64,000 nt of DNA from an uncultured Pedosphaera sp. (GCA_903918755.1 CAIXFN010000028.1:62001-126000), one strand, 5' to 3'; counted from the first letter of the stretch, positions 17,822 through 26,934 are shown. Program-made: numbers and translations. The notes: generated by a model not told the origin, from the letters alone.

Positions 17822-18841
17822 TCACTCGCGGCCCGCCGCGGCCAGAAACGGCTTCAACTCCGTCATCAAGCGGGCGAACATTTCCAGCGACAGTTGTTGC
17901 GCGGCATCACTGAGCGCCTTCGCCGGATTGGGGTGAACTTCAATCAATAGGGCGTCCGCGCCCATGGCCACCGCGCCCTTGCACATGGACATGACCAGAT
18001 CCGCCCGGCCCGCGCCCTGGCTGGGATCAATCACGATGGGCGAATGCGATTCCTTCTTGATGATCGGAATGGTGGAAAGATCCAGCGTGTTCCGGGTGTA
18101 GGTTTCGAAGGTGCGAATGCCGCGTTCGCAGAACAACAGGTTGGGGTTGTTATTGGACAGGACGTATTCGCCCGCCAGCAACCACTCCTCGATCCGCATC
18201 GAAAGCCCGCGTTTCAACAAGACCGGTTTGCCCGTCTTGGCCGCGGCGATCAGCAACTGGAAATTCTGGGAATTGCGTGCGCCGATCTGGATGATGTCCG
18301 TGTACTCCGCCACCATCTCCGCGTGGTCCTCGGACAACAATTCCGTGATGATCCCCAGTCCGGTTTCCTGGCGGGCCTTGTCCAGCAATTTCAAGCCTTT
18401 GAGGCCCAGGCCCTGGAACTCATAGGGCGAGGTGCGCGGTTTGAAGGCGCCGCCCCGCAGAATGGTCGCCCCGGCCGCTTTAACGGCGTGCGCGGTCTTC
18501 AACAACTGGTCCTCGCTCTCCACGGAGCAGGGTCCGGCCATGATCTGGACTTTTTTGCCACCGATGATGGTGCCGCGGACGTCGATGGTCGAATTGGCCG
18601 GGTGCGCTTCGCGACTCACGAGCTTGTAGCGCTTCTGCACCGGCATCACGCTTTCGACCGCGTTGGGGAAATTGGTCGGCAGGCTTTCCAGCGATTGGTG
18701 GGTCAACTCATCGCCGATGGCGCCAATGACCGTCCGGGCCACGCCGCGCATGATGTGCGGGATGTAACCGAGCCGTTTGATCTCGCGGACCACGGCGGCC
18801 TCTTCGCGTTTGCTGATTTTAGGTTTGAGGACAATGATCAT
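17822..18841 (-). CDS. aroF: 3-deoxy-7-phosphoheptulonate (DAHP) synthase, AroF type I-beta
   Basis: This enzyme makes the first committed step of the shikimate pathway, joining phosphoenolpyruvate and erythrose 4-phosphate. Residues 1-70 are a ferredoxin-like/ACT-like regulatory domain (MIIVLKPKISKREEAAVVRE), as in the Thermotoga enzyme. The barrel carries IMAGPCSVESEDQL with the metal-binding Cys, GGAFKPRTSPYEFQGLG, and a late HSPIVIDPSQGAGRADLV with the metal-binding His. At 339 residues it is normal for the class. The upstream leader (18842-19060) looks like a ribosome-mediated attenuator driven by Phe, Tyr and Trp codons. The gene appears monocistronic in the window. Confidence 0.95.
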   Translation of the reverse strand: MIIVLKPKISKREEAAVVREIKRLGYIPHIMRGVARTVIGAIGDELTHQSLESLPTNFPNAVESVMPVQKRYKLVSREAHPANSTIDVRGTIIGGKKVQIMAGPCSVESEDQLLKTAHAVKAAGATILRGGAFKPRTSPYEFQGLGLKGLKLLDKARQETGLGIITELLSEDHAEMVAEYTDIIQIGARNSQNFQLLIAAAKTGKPVLLKRGLSMRIEEWLLAGEYVLSNNNPNLLFCERGIRTFETYTRNTLDLSTIPIIKKESHSPIVIDPSQGAGRADLVMSMCKGAVAMGADALLIEVHPNPAKALSDAAQQLSLEMFARLMTELKPFLAAAGRE

Positions 18842-18880
18842 ACTTTATTGATGCTCTCTGGGTTGGGCCGGGGTCGCCAC

Positions 18881-18908
18881 AAAAAAAACCGCAGGTGGTG
18901 ACCTGCGG
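18881..18908 (-). terminator. Attenuator terminator in the aroF leader
   Basis: On the minus strand the arms CCGCAGGT (18901-18908) and ACCTGCGG (18889-18896) form a perfect 8-bp stem with a 4-nt loop, followed at once by eight U residues (18881-18888). It ends about 40 nt before the aroF start codon, so it would abort the aroF transcript. Its 5' arm also pairs with codons 26-28 of the leader peptide (18937-18944 with 18904-18911, 8 bp), which is an antiterminator. Confidence 0.85.
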
Positions 18909-18930
18909 CTGGGTTGGGAATTTTTGGTGA

Positions 18931-19020
18931 CTAGCGCAGCCGCACACGCCAATCCGCCGGGCTAAAGCAATAACGCCAGCCCGTCCGGCAGCCTGCAAAA
19001 TAAAATCGGCTTGAATGCAC
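18931..19020 (-). CDS. Aromatic amino acid leader peptide (29 aa) of aroF
   Basis: This ORF is GTG-initiated and ends at TAG, 22 nt before the attenuator stem. It encodes MHSSRFYFAGC, then RTGWRYCF, then SPADWRVRLR. Seven of 29 residues are aromatic (F6, Y7, F8, W15, Y17, F19, W24), a composition suited to sensing all three end products of the shikimate pathway. A stalled ribosome would free 18937-18944 to pair with the terminator 5' arm; a ribosome that reaches the stop codon would cover it. A second hairpin (CGGGCT 18978-18983 with AGCCCG 18958-18963) encloses codons 15-19. There is no Shine-Dalgarno sequence, and the predicted transcription start is within a few nt of GTG, so translation may be leaderless. 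Confidence 0.75.
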   Translation of the reverse strand: MHSSRFYFAGCRTGWRYCFSPADWRVRLR

Positions 19021-19029
19021 TGTAAGGGG

Positions 19030-19057
19030 AAAGTACCAAACCCACCGCTCCTGTCAA
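19030..19057 (-). promoter_or_regulatory. Promoter of the aroF leader
   Basis: TTGACA (19052-19057) is a perfect -35 box. TACTTT (19030-19035) follows after a 16-bp spacer as a weak -10. The predicted start falls at about 19022, immediately before the leader peptide GTG. Confidence 0.55.
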
Positions 19058-19104
19058 GTTCGCGGAAAATGACTGATTCTCCCCGAGGTGGGAAGATTAG
19101 ACAG

Positions 19105-19196
19105 GATGGACAGGATTTTCAGGATGAAAGATGGACACGCGCCGCGCGGCTGGAGCCTTATTCCGGTCCATCATTCACAATCCTGTAAATCCTGTC
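19105..19196. repeat. 92-bp hairpin-ended repeat, copy 1
   Basis: The element begins GATGGACAGGATTTTCAGG and ends AATCCTGTAAATCCTGTC. Those ends are near-perfect inverted repeats (about 16 of 17 positions), so the unit can fold as a hairpin. A second copy lies 58 bp downstream. No coding potential is seen. Confidence 0.8.
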
Positions 19197-19253
19197 TCAA
19201 TTCCGGGCTTCATAATTTTGGCTTCATGCGCGCTGGTTCGAACGTTTCGATGG

Positions 19254-19345
19254 GATGGACAGGATTTTCAGGATGAGAGATGGACACGCGCCGCTCGGCT
19301 GGGGCCTTATTCCGGTCCATCATGTTCAATCCGGTAAATCCTGTC
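19254..19345. repeat. 92-bp hairpin-ended repeat, copy 2
   Basis: This is a direct repeat of the element at 19105-19196 with roughly 90% identity, including the internal GATGGACACGCGCCGC. It sits about 120 bp before the next gene. It is probably a dispersed REP/MITE-like family of the genome. Confidence 0.8.
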
Positions 19346-19468
19346 CAAATGCCGTTTGATTCTTCGCGCTCTTTGCGACCTTCAGTTCAAAAATCTCGTC
19401 TGCATCCGCCGCCCAAGCGACGCTTTCGCCCCTTGATTACCGAATCGCCCGTTGTACTATCTCGCCCC

Positions 19469-22400
19469 ATGCTTAAGACTCAACTCTGGCCCGGCATGAA
19501 CCGGGTGGCGCTCGGCTTGACCCTGCTGGGCGCGGTTTCCGGCCACGCCGCGGAACCGGCCATCGATGCCGAACTGGCCATCAAACAATTTCAAGTGCCC
19601 CCCGGCTTCAAGATCGAATTATGGGCCACCGAACCCCAGTTGATGAATCCCGTCGCCTTCGGCTTTGATGAGCGCGGCCGGGTTTACGTGGTCGAAACGT
19701 TCCGCTACGGCACCAGCGTTTACGACATCCGCGACCACATGAACATGTACAACGACGATCTCGCCTCGCGCACGGTGGAGGATCGTCTGGCCATGGTGAA
19801 GAAATACCTGGGAGCGGAGGTCGGCAAAATGGCGGTGGAATCCGAAGTCGTCCGCCTGCTGGAAGACCGCGCGGGGAAAGGCCGGGCGGATCAATCCACC
19901 GTTTTTGCCGATGGCTTCAACACCCTCGCCGACGGCGTCGCCGCCGGCGTGCTGGCGCGCAAGGACAAAGTTTACCTCGCGAACCTCCCCAACCTCTGGC
20001 TGTTGCAGGACACCAACCATGACGGCAAAGCCGATGTCCGGACTTCGCTGAGCTACGGCTATGGCGTGCATTTCAACCTCACCGGCCATGATCTGCACGG
20101 GCTGCGGATGGGTCCGGATGGCAAATTGTATTTCTCCATGGGCGACCGCGGCATCCATGTTCGAACGAGGGAAGGCACGTTGCTGGATTACCCGGACATG
20201 GGCGGCGTGTTGCGTTGCAACCCGGACGGCTCCGGCCTGGAGATGTTTGCCTACGGCCTGCGCAATCCCCAGGAACTCGCCTTTGACGATCACGGCAATT
20301 TGTTCACCGGGGACAATAATTGCGATCACGGGGACGCCGCGCGTCTGGTTTATGTGGTGGAAGGTGGCGACACCGGTTGGCGCACCCCGAACCAGTTCAG
20401 CGAGACGACCCCGGCGGGCGTGTGGAACGCCGAGAATCTCTGGCACCTTCAGTATCCCGGCCAGGCCGCCTACATTCTGCCCCCGGCGGCCCATGTCGCC
20501 AACGGTCCCTCCGGATTCACGCACTATCCCGGCACCGGCTTTTCCCCGGCCTATCGCGATCACTTTTTCCTCTGCGATTTCCGCGGGTCCAGTGGCAACA
20601 GCGGCGTGCATTCGTTCGCGGTCGAACAAAACGGCGCGACGTTCAAAATGGTGGATCACAAAAACTTCTTCTGGGGCGTGCTGGCCACCGACGCTGATTT
20701 CAGCCCGGACGGCCAATTGTATGTGACCGATTGGGTGCAGGGCTGGCCCCAGTCCGCCCACGGCCGCATCTACCGCTGCTTCGATCCGGCCAACGTGAAC
20801 AGCCCGCTGGTGTTGGAAACCAAAAAATTGATCGCCGAGGGCATGACCAAACGTTCGCTGCAGGAATTGGCCGCCCTCCTCGCCCACTCCGATCAACGAG
20901 TGCGCCAGGAAGCGCAATTTGAACTCGCCGACCGCGGCACCTCCGGCGCCAAAGTCCTGGAAACCGCCGCTGCCAAATCCCCGAATCAACTGGCCCGCCT
21001 CCATGGCATTTGGGGCCTCGGCCAACTCGCGGCCCGCGCCCATCATTCCCTTGCCCCGGTGGCGAAACAGCTCGCAGATCCCGATCCGGAAGTCCGCGCC
21101 CAGGCCGCCAAGGTCGTGGGTGACGGCCATTATGCCCCGGCTGCTGCCGCGTTGATCACTTTGCTGGCCGATTCCGAACCGCGGGCGCAGTTTTTCAGCG
21201 CCATCAGCCTCGGCAAACTGGCCACGCCGGACGCCGTGGACCCGCTGCTGGAAATGCTGCGGCAGAATGCGGACAAGGATGTTTATCTCCGGCACGCCGG
21301 AGTCATGGGCCTGCTCGGCACCGCGCCCCGCGCCCGCCTGATCACGGCCGCCAGCGATAGCTCGCCCGCGGTTCGCATGGCGGTGTTGCTCGCCATGCGC
21401 CGCAGTGAAATGCCGGAGATCGCCACGTTCCTGCACGATACCGACCCGTTGATCGTGCTGGAAGCGGCGCGGGCCATCAATGACGTGGCCATCCCGGCCG
21501 CGTTGCCCGAACTGGCGTCGCTAGCCCGCCACCCGCGCAAGAATGATCCGCTGGATTGGCGCGTCGTCAATGCCGGTTACCGGGTCGGTCGCCCGGAAAA
21601 TGCCACGCTCCTCGCCCACCTGGCCGGGGATGAAGGTGCCAGTGAAAAGGTCCGCGCGGAAGCCTTGCGCGATCTGGAAACCTGGGCCGCCCCCACTCCC
21701 CGTGACCGGTTGACGGGCCTGTGGCAGCCGTTGTCGGGCCGCGATAGTCAACCGGCTGTCGCCGCCCTGCGTCCGGTGATTGCCGAACTGGTGGAAAAAT
21801 CCCCCGCCCCGGTGCAAATCGCCGCCATGCATGCCGCCCGCCAACTCGGCTTGAAGGAAGCCGGCCCGGCGATGGTGATCGTCGTGGCCAATCCTAAAGC
21901 GCGCGCCAATGTGCGCGTGGAGGCGCTCAAAGCCCTGGAAGCCATGCACGATCCGGGCGTCGCGGAAGCCGTGAAACTCGCGGTGGCGGATGAAAATCAA
22001 ACCGTCCGCACCGAGGGTAACCGCGTGCAGGCGATGCTCCAACCCGGCGATGCCACGGGCAACCTGGCGGCCGTTCTGGAAAAGGGCTCGCTGCCCGAAA
22101 AGCAGGGCGCCCTGGCCACACTGGGCAAATTGACCGACACCGGGGCCGAATCGTTGCTGGCCGGGTGGGTGACCAAACTGGGCGCCGGACAGGTGGAAAA
22201 AGAATTGCAGTTCGACGTCCTGCAGGCCGCGGCGCAGCATCCGAATGCCGCCGCCATCCAGGATGAACTCAAAAAATACCTGGCCGGTCATCCCACCGGC
22301 GATCCGTTCGCCGGCTTCCGCGAGACGCTTTACGGCGGCGATGCTGAAGCCGGTCGCAAGGTCTTCCTGGAAAAGCCGGAAGCCGCCTGCACCCGCTGCC

Positions 22401-22762
22401 ATAAAATCAATGGTTCGGGCGGTGAGGTCGGACCGGAATTGACCGGCATCATCACCCGGCACGACCGCGAGTACATCCTGGAGTCGATCCTGTACCCGAA
22501 CAAACAGATCGCCGCCGGGTTTGAAAGCGTGCTCATCAAATTGAAGAACGGCGAATTGTACGCCGGCATCGTGAAAAGCGAAGACGCCACCGACTTGGTG
22601 CTCAATGCCAACGACGACGGCATCTTCAAGATCATGAAATTCAAAGTCGCCGACATCGAATCCCGGCAGCGTGGCCAGTCCGCCATGCCCGAAGGACTCG
22701 GCCAGGTGCTCTCGAAAGCGGACATCCGCAACCTCGTGGAATTCCTGGCCAACGTGAAGTAA
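19469..22762 (+). CDS. Secreted NHL-propeller/HEAT protein with C-terminal cytochrome c domain
   Basis: This is a 1097-residue export protein (signal GLTLLGAVSGHAAEP). Residues about 35-430 form a PQQ-dehydrogenase-like/NHL propeller (FKIELWATEPQLMNPVAF, DLHGLRMGPDGKLYFSMGD, GLRNPQELAFDDHGNLF). Residues about 450-940 are HEAT-like repeats (RAQAAKVVGDGHYAPAAAAL). A heme c site CTRCH lies near residue 973 in the GSGGEVGPELTGI context. This is the large membrane-bound dehydrogenase type common in Planctomycetes and Verrucomicrobia. The substrate is unknown; carbohydrate oxidation is often guessed. The start at 19469 was chosen for its signal peptide; a second Met lies nine codons in. Confidence 0.85.
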   Translation: MLKTQLWPGMNRVALGLTLLGAVSGHAAEPAIDAELAIKQFQVPPGFKIELWATEPQLMNPVAFGFDERGRVYVVETFRYGTSVYDIRDHMNMYNDDLASRTVEDRLAMVKKYLGAEVGKMAVESEVVRLLEDRAGKGRADQSTVFADGFNTLADGVAAGVLARKDKVYLANLPNLWLLQDTNHDGKADVRTSLSYGYGVHFNLTGHDLHGLRMGPDGKLYFSMGDRGIHVRTREGTLLDYPDMGGVLRCNPDGSGLEMFAYGLRNPQELAFDDHGNLFTGDNNCDHGDAARLVYVVEGGDTGWRTPNQFSETTPAGVWNAENLWHLQYPGQAAYILPPAAHVANGPSGFTHYPGTGFSPAYRDHFFLCDFRGSSGNSGVHSFAVEQNGATFKMVDHKNFFWGVLATDADFSPDGQLYVTDWVQGWPQSAHGRIYRCFDPANVNSPLVLETKKLIAEGMTKRSLQELAALLAHSDQRVRQEAQFELADRGTSGAKVLETAAAKSPNQLARLHGIWGLGQLAARAHHSLAPVAKQLADPDPEVRAQAAKVVGDGHYAPAAAALITLLADSEPRAQFFSAISLGKLATPDAVDPLLEMLRQNADKDVYLRHAGVMGLLGTAPRARLITAASDSSPAVRMAVLLAMRRSEMPEIATFLHDTDPLIVLEAARAINDVAIPAALPELASLARHPRKNDPLDWRVVNAGYRVGRPENATLLAHLAGDEGASEKVRAEALRDLETWAAPTPRDRLTGLWQPLSGRDSQPAVAALRPVIAELVEKSPAPVQIAAMHAARQLGLKEAGPAMVIVVANPKARANVRVEALKALEAMHDPGVAEAVKLAVADENQTVRTEGNRVQAMLQPGDATGNLAAVLEKGSLPEKQGALATLGKLTDTGAESLLAGWVTKLGAGQVEKELQFDVLQAAAQHPNAAAIQDELKKYLAGHPTGDPFAGFRETLYGGDAEAGRKVFLEKPEAACTRCHKINGSGGEVGPELTGIITRHDREYILESILYPNKQIAAGFESVLIKLKNGELYAGIVKSEDATDLVLNANDDGIFKIMKFKVADIESRQRGQSAMPEGLGQVLSKADIRNLVEFLANVK

Positions 22763-22779
22763 ACGGTCTCTTGTAATAA

Positions 22780-22810
22780 CGCCCCCGGCCGGCCCGCGCC
22801 GCCGGGGGCG
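22780..22810 (+). terminator. Strong GC hairpin after the cytochrome gene
   Basis: A 10-bp perfect stem (CGCCCCCGGC / GCCGGGGGCG) with an 11-nt loop lies 17 bp after the stop codon, without a U-tract. The remainder up to 23018 shows no gene. Confidence 0.5.
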
Positions 22811-23018
22811 AACGCCGCGGCAGCCCCGGTTCGGAGTTCCGCCTTCAGGCGCTCCCTGCATCCGCCTACCAAAAACCAGCCCTCCCGCCCGTCGCTTTCC
22901 CCTCCCCAAACCCACCCAGCCCGCCGCCCCCACGCCCGCCGCCTCCCGGCACTGCCCGCCCGCATCAGCGCCAAAGTTTCGCTGTCTTTTTCCCCGGATC
23001 GCATTACATTTTGCCCCG

Positions 23019-25484
23019 ATGCGATTGCAAGTTTACGGGCTTCTTGGGGCGTTGTGGGCCGCCGCGGTCGGCCCGGCCGGAGCGACGGGCATTAGGCCCG
23101 AACAGGCGCAGCTTTTGCCACCACCGGCGGATCACGTGGTGGACTTCGCCAAGGAAATCCGCCCGATCCTGGAGGAGCGCTGCCTCAAGTGCCACGGTCG
23201 GGGCCGCGATCAGGGCGGGTTCCGCCTGGATTCGCGCGAAACGCTGCTCAAGGGCGGCGATTCGGGAGCCGCCGTCGAGCCCGGAAAGAGTGTCGCCAGC
23301 CACTTGATCGAACTCGTCCAGGGCTTTGATCCGGACAATGTCATGCCCAAGAAGGGCACGCGCCTCACGCCGGTCCAGATCGGCCTGCTCCGCGCCTGGA
23401 TTGATCAGGGTCTCAAATGGGAGGAGAGCATTTCCCTGGGCCGCGCCCAGCCGGCCAATTTGCTCCCCCGCGAACCGCAACTGCCCCCGGGTCCCGCCGA
23501 CGCCAATCCGGTGGACCGCCTGTTGCAGCCTTATTATGCCGCGCATGGGATCAAACCCGCGGAGCCGGTAAGTGACCGGCAATATGCCCGGCGGGTGTAC
23601 CTGGATGTGATCGGCCTGCTGCCGCCCCCGGCCACTCTGGACAGTTTCGTCGCGGACGCTCGCCCCGACAAACGCGCGCGGCTCGTCCGCGCCCTGCTGG
23701 CGGATCAACCCGCCTACGCCCAGCACTGGATCACCTTTTGGAATGATGCCTTGCGGAATGATTACCGCGGCACCGGCTATATCGACGGCGGCCGGGAACA
23801 GATCACCGGCTGGCTGTATTCCGCGCTGGCCACCAACATGTCGTTTGACCGCTTCGTGGCCGAACTCGTCAATCCCACGCCGGGATCGGCGGGGTTCACG
23901 AAGGGGATCGTGTGGCGCGGTGTGGTGAACGCCAGTCAGACTCCGCAAATGCAGGCGGCGCAAAACATTGCGCAGGTCTTCATGGGGGTGAACCTCAAAT
24001 GCGCCTCCTGCCACGACAGTTTTATCAATGACCTCACGCTCGCCGATGCCTATGGCCTCGCGGGCGTCTATTCGGACCAGGCGCTGGAAATGGTCCGGTG
24101 CGACAAACCCACCGGCAAGAAGGCGGAACTGAAATTCCTCTATCCCGAATTGGGAGCCCTCGATCCGCATGCCGATAAAGCGACGCGCCTGCGTCAACTC
24201 GCCGGGATCATCACCAGCCGCCAGGATGCCCGGCTCACCCGGACGATTGTCAATCGGTTCTGGCAGCGCTTCCTGGGTCGCGGGCTCGTGGAACCGGTGG
24301 ACGAAATGGAAAAGCCCGCTTGGAATACCGAGCTGCTCGACTGGCTCGCCGCCGACCTGGCCAATCATGATTGCGACCTCAAGGAAACCATTTTCCGCAT
24401 TCTCACTTCCCGCGCCTATCAACTGCCCGCGGCGAGCTGGGATGAAAAGGACAGCGCCGAATACGTGTTCCCGGGCCCGACGGTCCGCCGCATGTCCGCC
24501 GAGCAATTCTGCGATGCCGTCAGTTTGGTGACCGACGTGTGGCGCGACGCCCCGGTGGCCCAGGTGAATTTTTCCCTCGGGCGTACCAACCAGAGTGTGC
24601 CGGCCCGTTTTGACGCCCAATGGGTGTGGTCCCAAACCAATGCCGCCCAGGCCGTTCCGCCCGGCACGGTGTACTTCCGCAAGACTTTCCAACTGACGGA
24701 AGTGCCTACCGAGGCGTTCGCGCTCGTCACGGCGGATAACAGTTACACGCTGTATGTGAATGGGAAAAAGGCCGGCGCCGGGAGCAGTCACACGCAGATT
24801 GACGCCATCAATTTCCGCGGTTTGCTGGTCCCCGGGGAAAACATGCTCGCGGTGAGCGCCGTGAATGGCGGGGACGGCCCTAATCCGGCCGGGTTGTTTC
24901 TGTATGCGTACGTGCGCCGGGAGCAAAAGACCGGGCCGCCGGAAGTGCTCGATTTCGGCACGGACGCCTCCTGGCAACAAACCGAGAACAAGACGAAAGA
25001 CTGGGAAAAACGGGACTTCGCCGCCACCAATTGGTCGCCCGCCATCGTGCTCGGGCCGATGGGCTCCGGCCCCTGGCCGGTTACCGCGCAATTTCAAAGC
25101 GCCCTCGCCACCCCCGGCGAGATGGGCCGGGTCCGCGCGTCGCTCGTGAATGCGGACACGCTGATGGTAGCGCTGGGCCGGCCGAACCGGGAACAGGTCG
25201 TCACCACCCGTCCCTCGGCCGCCACCACGCTGCAAGCTCTGGAATTGACCAACGGCCATGAATTGGCCGAGCAACTCAAGAACGGCGCTGTCAAAGCCCT
25301 GGCCGAAGCCGCCCCGCCCGAGCAATTGATCAGCGGGGTTTATGCCAAGGCGCTGGGCCGTTCCCCGACCGCGACGGAACTGCAACTGGCGCGCGAACTC
25401 GTGGGCCAGCCTGCGCAGGCCGCCGGCGTGGAGGACTTGCTCTGGGCCGTCACCATGTTGCCGGAATTTCAACTGATTTACTGA
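23019..25484 (+). CDS. Planctomycete-type cytochrome C / DUF1549 / DUF1553 protein
   Basis: This is an 821-residue secreted protein. After a signal peptide it has a PSCyt1-type heme site CLKCH (residues 55-59), then a DUF1549 region (YARRVYLDVIGLLPPPATL), a second CASCH motif, and a DUF1553 region (LTRTIVNRFWQRFLGRGLVEPVDE). A lectin-like jellyroll insert (TVYFRKTFQLTEVPTEAFALV) sits between the two halves of DUF1553. The family is very abundant in Planctomycetes and Verrucomicrobia and nearly always precedes a DUF1501 gene, as here (7-bp gap). Function is unproven; it is linked to extracellular polysaccharide breakdown and electron transfer. Confidence 0.9.
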   Translation: MRLQVYGLLGALWAAAVGPAGATGIRPEQAQLLPPPADHVVDFAKEIRPILEERCLKCHGRGRDQGGFRLDSRETLLKGGDSGAAVEPGKSVASHLIELVQGFDPDNVMPKKGTRLTPVQIGLLRAWIDQGLKWEESISLGRAQPANLLPREPQLPPGPADANPVDRLLQPYYAAHGIKPAEPVSDRQYARRVYLDVIGLLPPPATLDSFVADARPDKRARLVRALLADQPAYAQHWITFWNDALRNDYRGTGYIDGGREQITGWLYSALATNMSFDRFVAELVNPTPGSAGFTKGIVWRGVVNASQTPQMQAAQNIAQVFMGVNLKCASCHDSFINDLTLADAYGLAGVYSDQALEMVRCDKPTGKKAELKFLYPELGALDPHADKATRLRQLAGIITSRQDARLTRTIVNRFWQRFLGRGLVEPVDEMEKPAWNTELLDWLAADLANHDCDLKETIFRILTSRAYQLPAASWDEKDSAEYVFPGPTVRRMSAEQFCDAVSLVTDVWRDAPVAQVNFSLGRTNQSVPARFDAQWVWSQTNAAQAVPPGTVYFRKTFQLTEVPTEAFALVTADNSYTLYVNGKKAGAGSSHTQIDAINFRGLLVPGENMLAVSAVNGGDGPNPAGLFLYAYVRREQKTGPPEVLDFGTDASWQQTENKTKDWEKRDFAATNWSPAIVLGPMGSGPWPVTAQFQSALATPGEMGRVRASLVNADTLMVALGRPNREQVVTTRPSAATTLQALELTNGHELAEQLKNGAVKALAEAAPPEQLISGVYAKALGRSPTATELQLARELVGQPAQAAGVEDLLWAVTMLPEFQLIY

Positions 25485-25491
25485 TCCGCCT

Positions 25492-26934
25492 ATGAATGCC
25501 GCCCCTTCCTGGAATCGCCGGGACTTTCTCAAAACCGCCGGAGCCGCCACCTTGTCCGCCCTGGCGGCCGGTTTCCCCCGCGCGCTGAACGCCGAAACCA
25601 TCGAAAAAATCCAGCCCACCGCCGACACCGTCATCGTGCTCTGGATGGCAGGCGGCATGGCCTCCACCGAGACGTTTGATCCGAAACGTTACACCGCCTA
25701 CGAAAACGGCCTCCCGTCCAGCAAGGTGCTGTCCACCTTCCCCAGCATTGATACCGCGGTGGACGGTATCAAAATCTCGCAAGGCCTCGAAAAAATTGCG
25801 TCCGTGATGGATCGCGGCACCCTGATTCGCTCCTACACCGCGGGCGATCTCGGGTTCATCCTGCATTCCCGGCACCAGTTTCAATGGCACACCGGTTATG
25901 CGCCGCCGCAGACCGTCGCCGCCCCGCACATCGGTTCCGTCATCGCCCGCACACTCGGCCCGCGCGATCCCGCCATGCCCGCGTTCATCGACATCGGCCA
26001 GCGGTTCGATCTCGGCGAAGGCGAGGAACTGAAAGCCTTCCACACCGCCGGCTTCCTCGGCAGCGAATACGGTCCCTTCCTCATCGCCAACCCCGAACAG
26101 GCCGTGGAAAGCGTGCGCCCGCCCACCGGCATGAGCCCCGGCCGGTTTGAAAACCGGGAGAAGTTTTACCGCCAACTGGCCCAGCAAAGCCCCGTCGGAC
26201 AGTACGGCAGCGATTACCAGCAACAATCCCTCCTGCGTTCGCTGGACAACGCGCACCGCCTGCTGAGCTCGCCCGCCGCCAAGGCGTTCGACCTCACCCT
26301 CGAACCCAAGGACAGCTACGACAAATACAATACCGGTCGTTTTGGTATCGGCTGCCTCCTGGCCCGCCGCCTCACCGAGGCAGGCGCGCGGTTCATCGAG
26401 CTGACCACCGAGTACATCCCGTTTGTGAACTGGGACACCCATGAAAACGGGCATACCCGGCTGGCGGATTTGAAAAAATCCATCGATGCCCCCATCGCCC
26501 AGCTCGTGCTGGACCTGGAAGAACGCGGGCTGCTGGACCGGACCCTGATCGTCCTGGCCAGCGAATTCAGCCGCGACATGCTGGTGGAAGGCAAACCCGA
26601 CAACGGCGTCAAAAACCAGGTCACCGTCCCCGACATCATCAACGATCCGAAATATTACGGCATGCACCGGCATTTCACCGATGCCGGGAGCGTCCTGCTC
26701 TTCGGTGGCGGCATGAAAAAGGGTCATTTGCATGGCAAAACCGCCGACGAACGCCCCTGCAAAACCCTCGAAGGCCGGGTCATCATCGAGGACCTGCACG
26801 CCACGATTTACCAGGCCATGGGCATCTCCCCGAAGCTCAGCTACGAGATCGAAAAACGGCCCTTTTACACCACCCGGGACGGCAGCGGCAAACCCGTCAA
26901 CGAAGTGTTCGCCCGGATGCCAAAAAAAGTTTAA
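25492..26934 (+). CDS. DUF1501 protein, Tat-type signal
   Basis: The 480-residue protein starts MNAAPSWNRRDFLKTAGAAT, a twin-arginine signal (RRDFLK), so it should be exported folded. The body resembles the alkaline-phosphatase/sulfatase superfamily: VIVLWMAGGMASTETFDP near the start, FVNWDTHENGHTRLADLKK and LIVLASEFSRD later carry candidate metal ligands. It lies 7 bp after the DUF1549/DUF1553 gene, and the two are one transcription unit. The two families form a widespread gene couple with no demonstrated substrate. Confidence 0.9.
   Translation: MNAAPSWNRRDFLKTAGAATLSALAAGFPRALNAETIEKIQPTADTVIVLWMAGGMASTETFDPKRYTAYENGLPSSKVLSTFPSIDTAVDGIKISQGLEKIASVMDRGTLIRSYTAGDLGFILHSRHQFQWHTGYAPPQTVAAPHIGSVIARTLGPRDPAMPAFIDIGQRFDLGEGEELKAFHTAGFLGSEYGPFLIANPEQAVESVRPPTGMSPGRFENREKFYRQLAQQSPVGQYGSDYQQQSLLRSLDNAHRLLSSPAAKAFDLTLEPKDSYDKYNTGRFGIGCLLARRLTEAGARFIELTTEYIPFVNWDTHENGHTRLADLKKSIDAPIAQLVLDLEERGLLDRTLIVLASEFSRDMLVEGKPDNGVKNQVTVPDIINDPKYYGMHRHFTDAGSVLLFGGGMKKGHLHGKTADERPCKTLEGRVIIEDLHATIYQAMGISPKLSYEIEKRPFYTTRDGSGKPVNEVFARMPKKV

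Noticed and set aside
19619-25667. Very long antisense ORFs (605 and 887 codons) opposite the cytochrome and DUF1549/1553 genes
   Set aside because: They mirror GC-rich coding DNA, have no signal, domain or start context, and the sense frames carry clear heme and family motifs.
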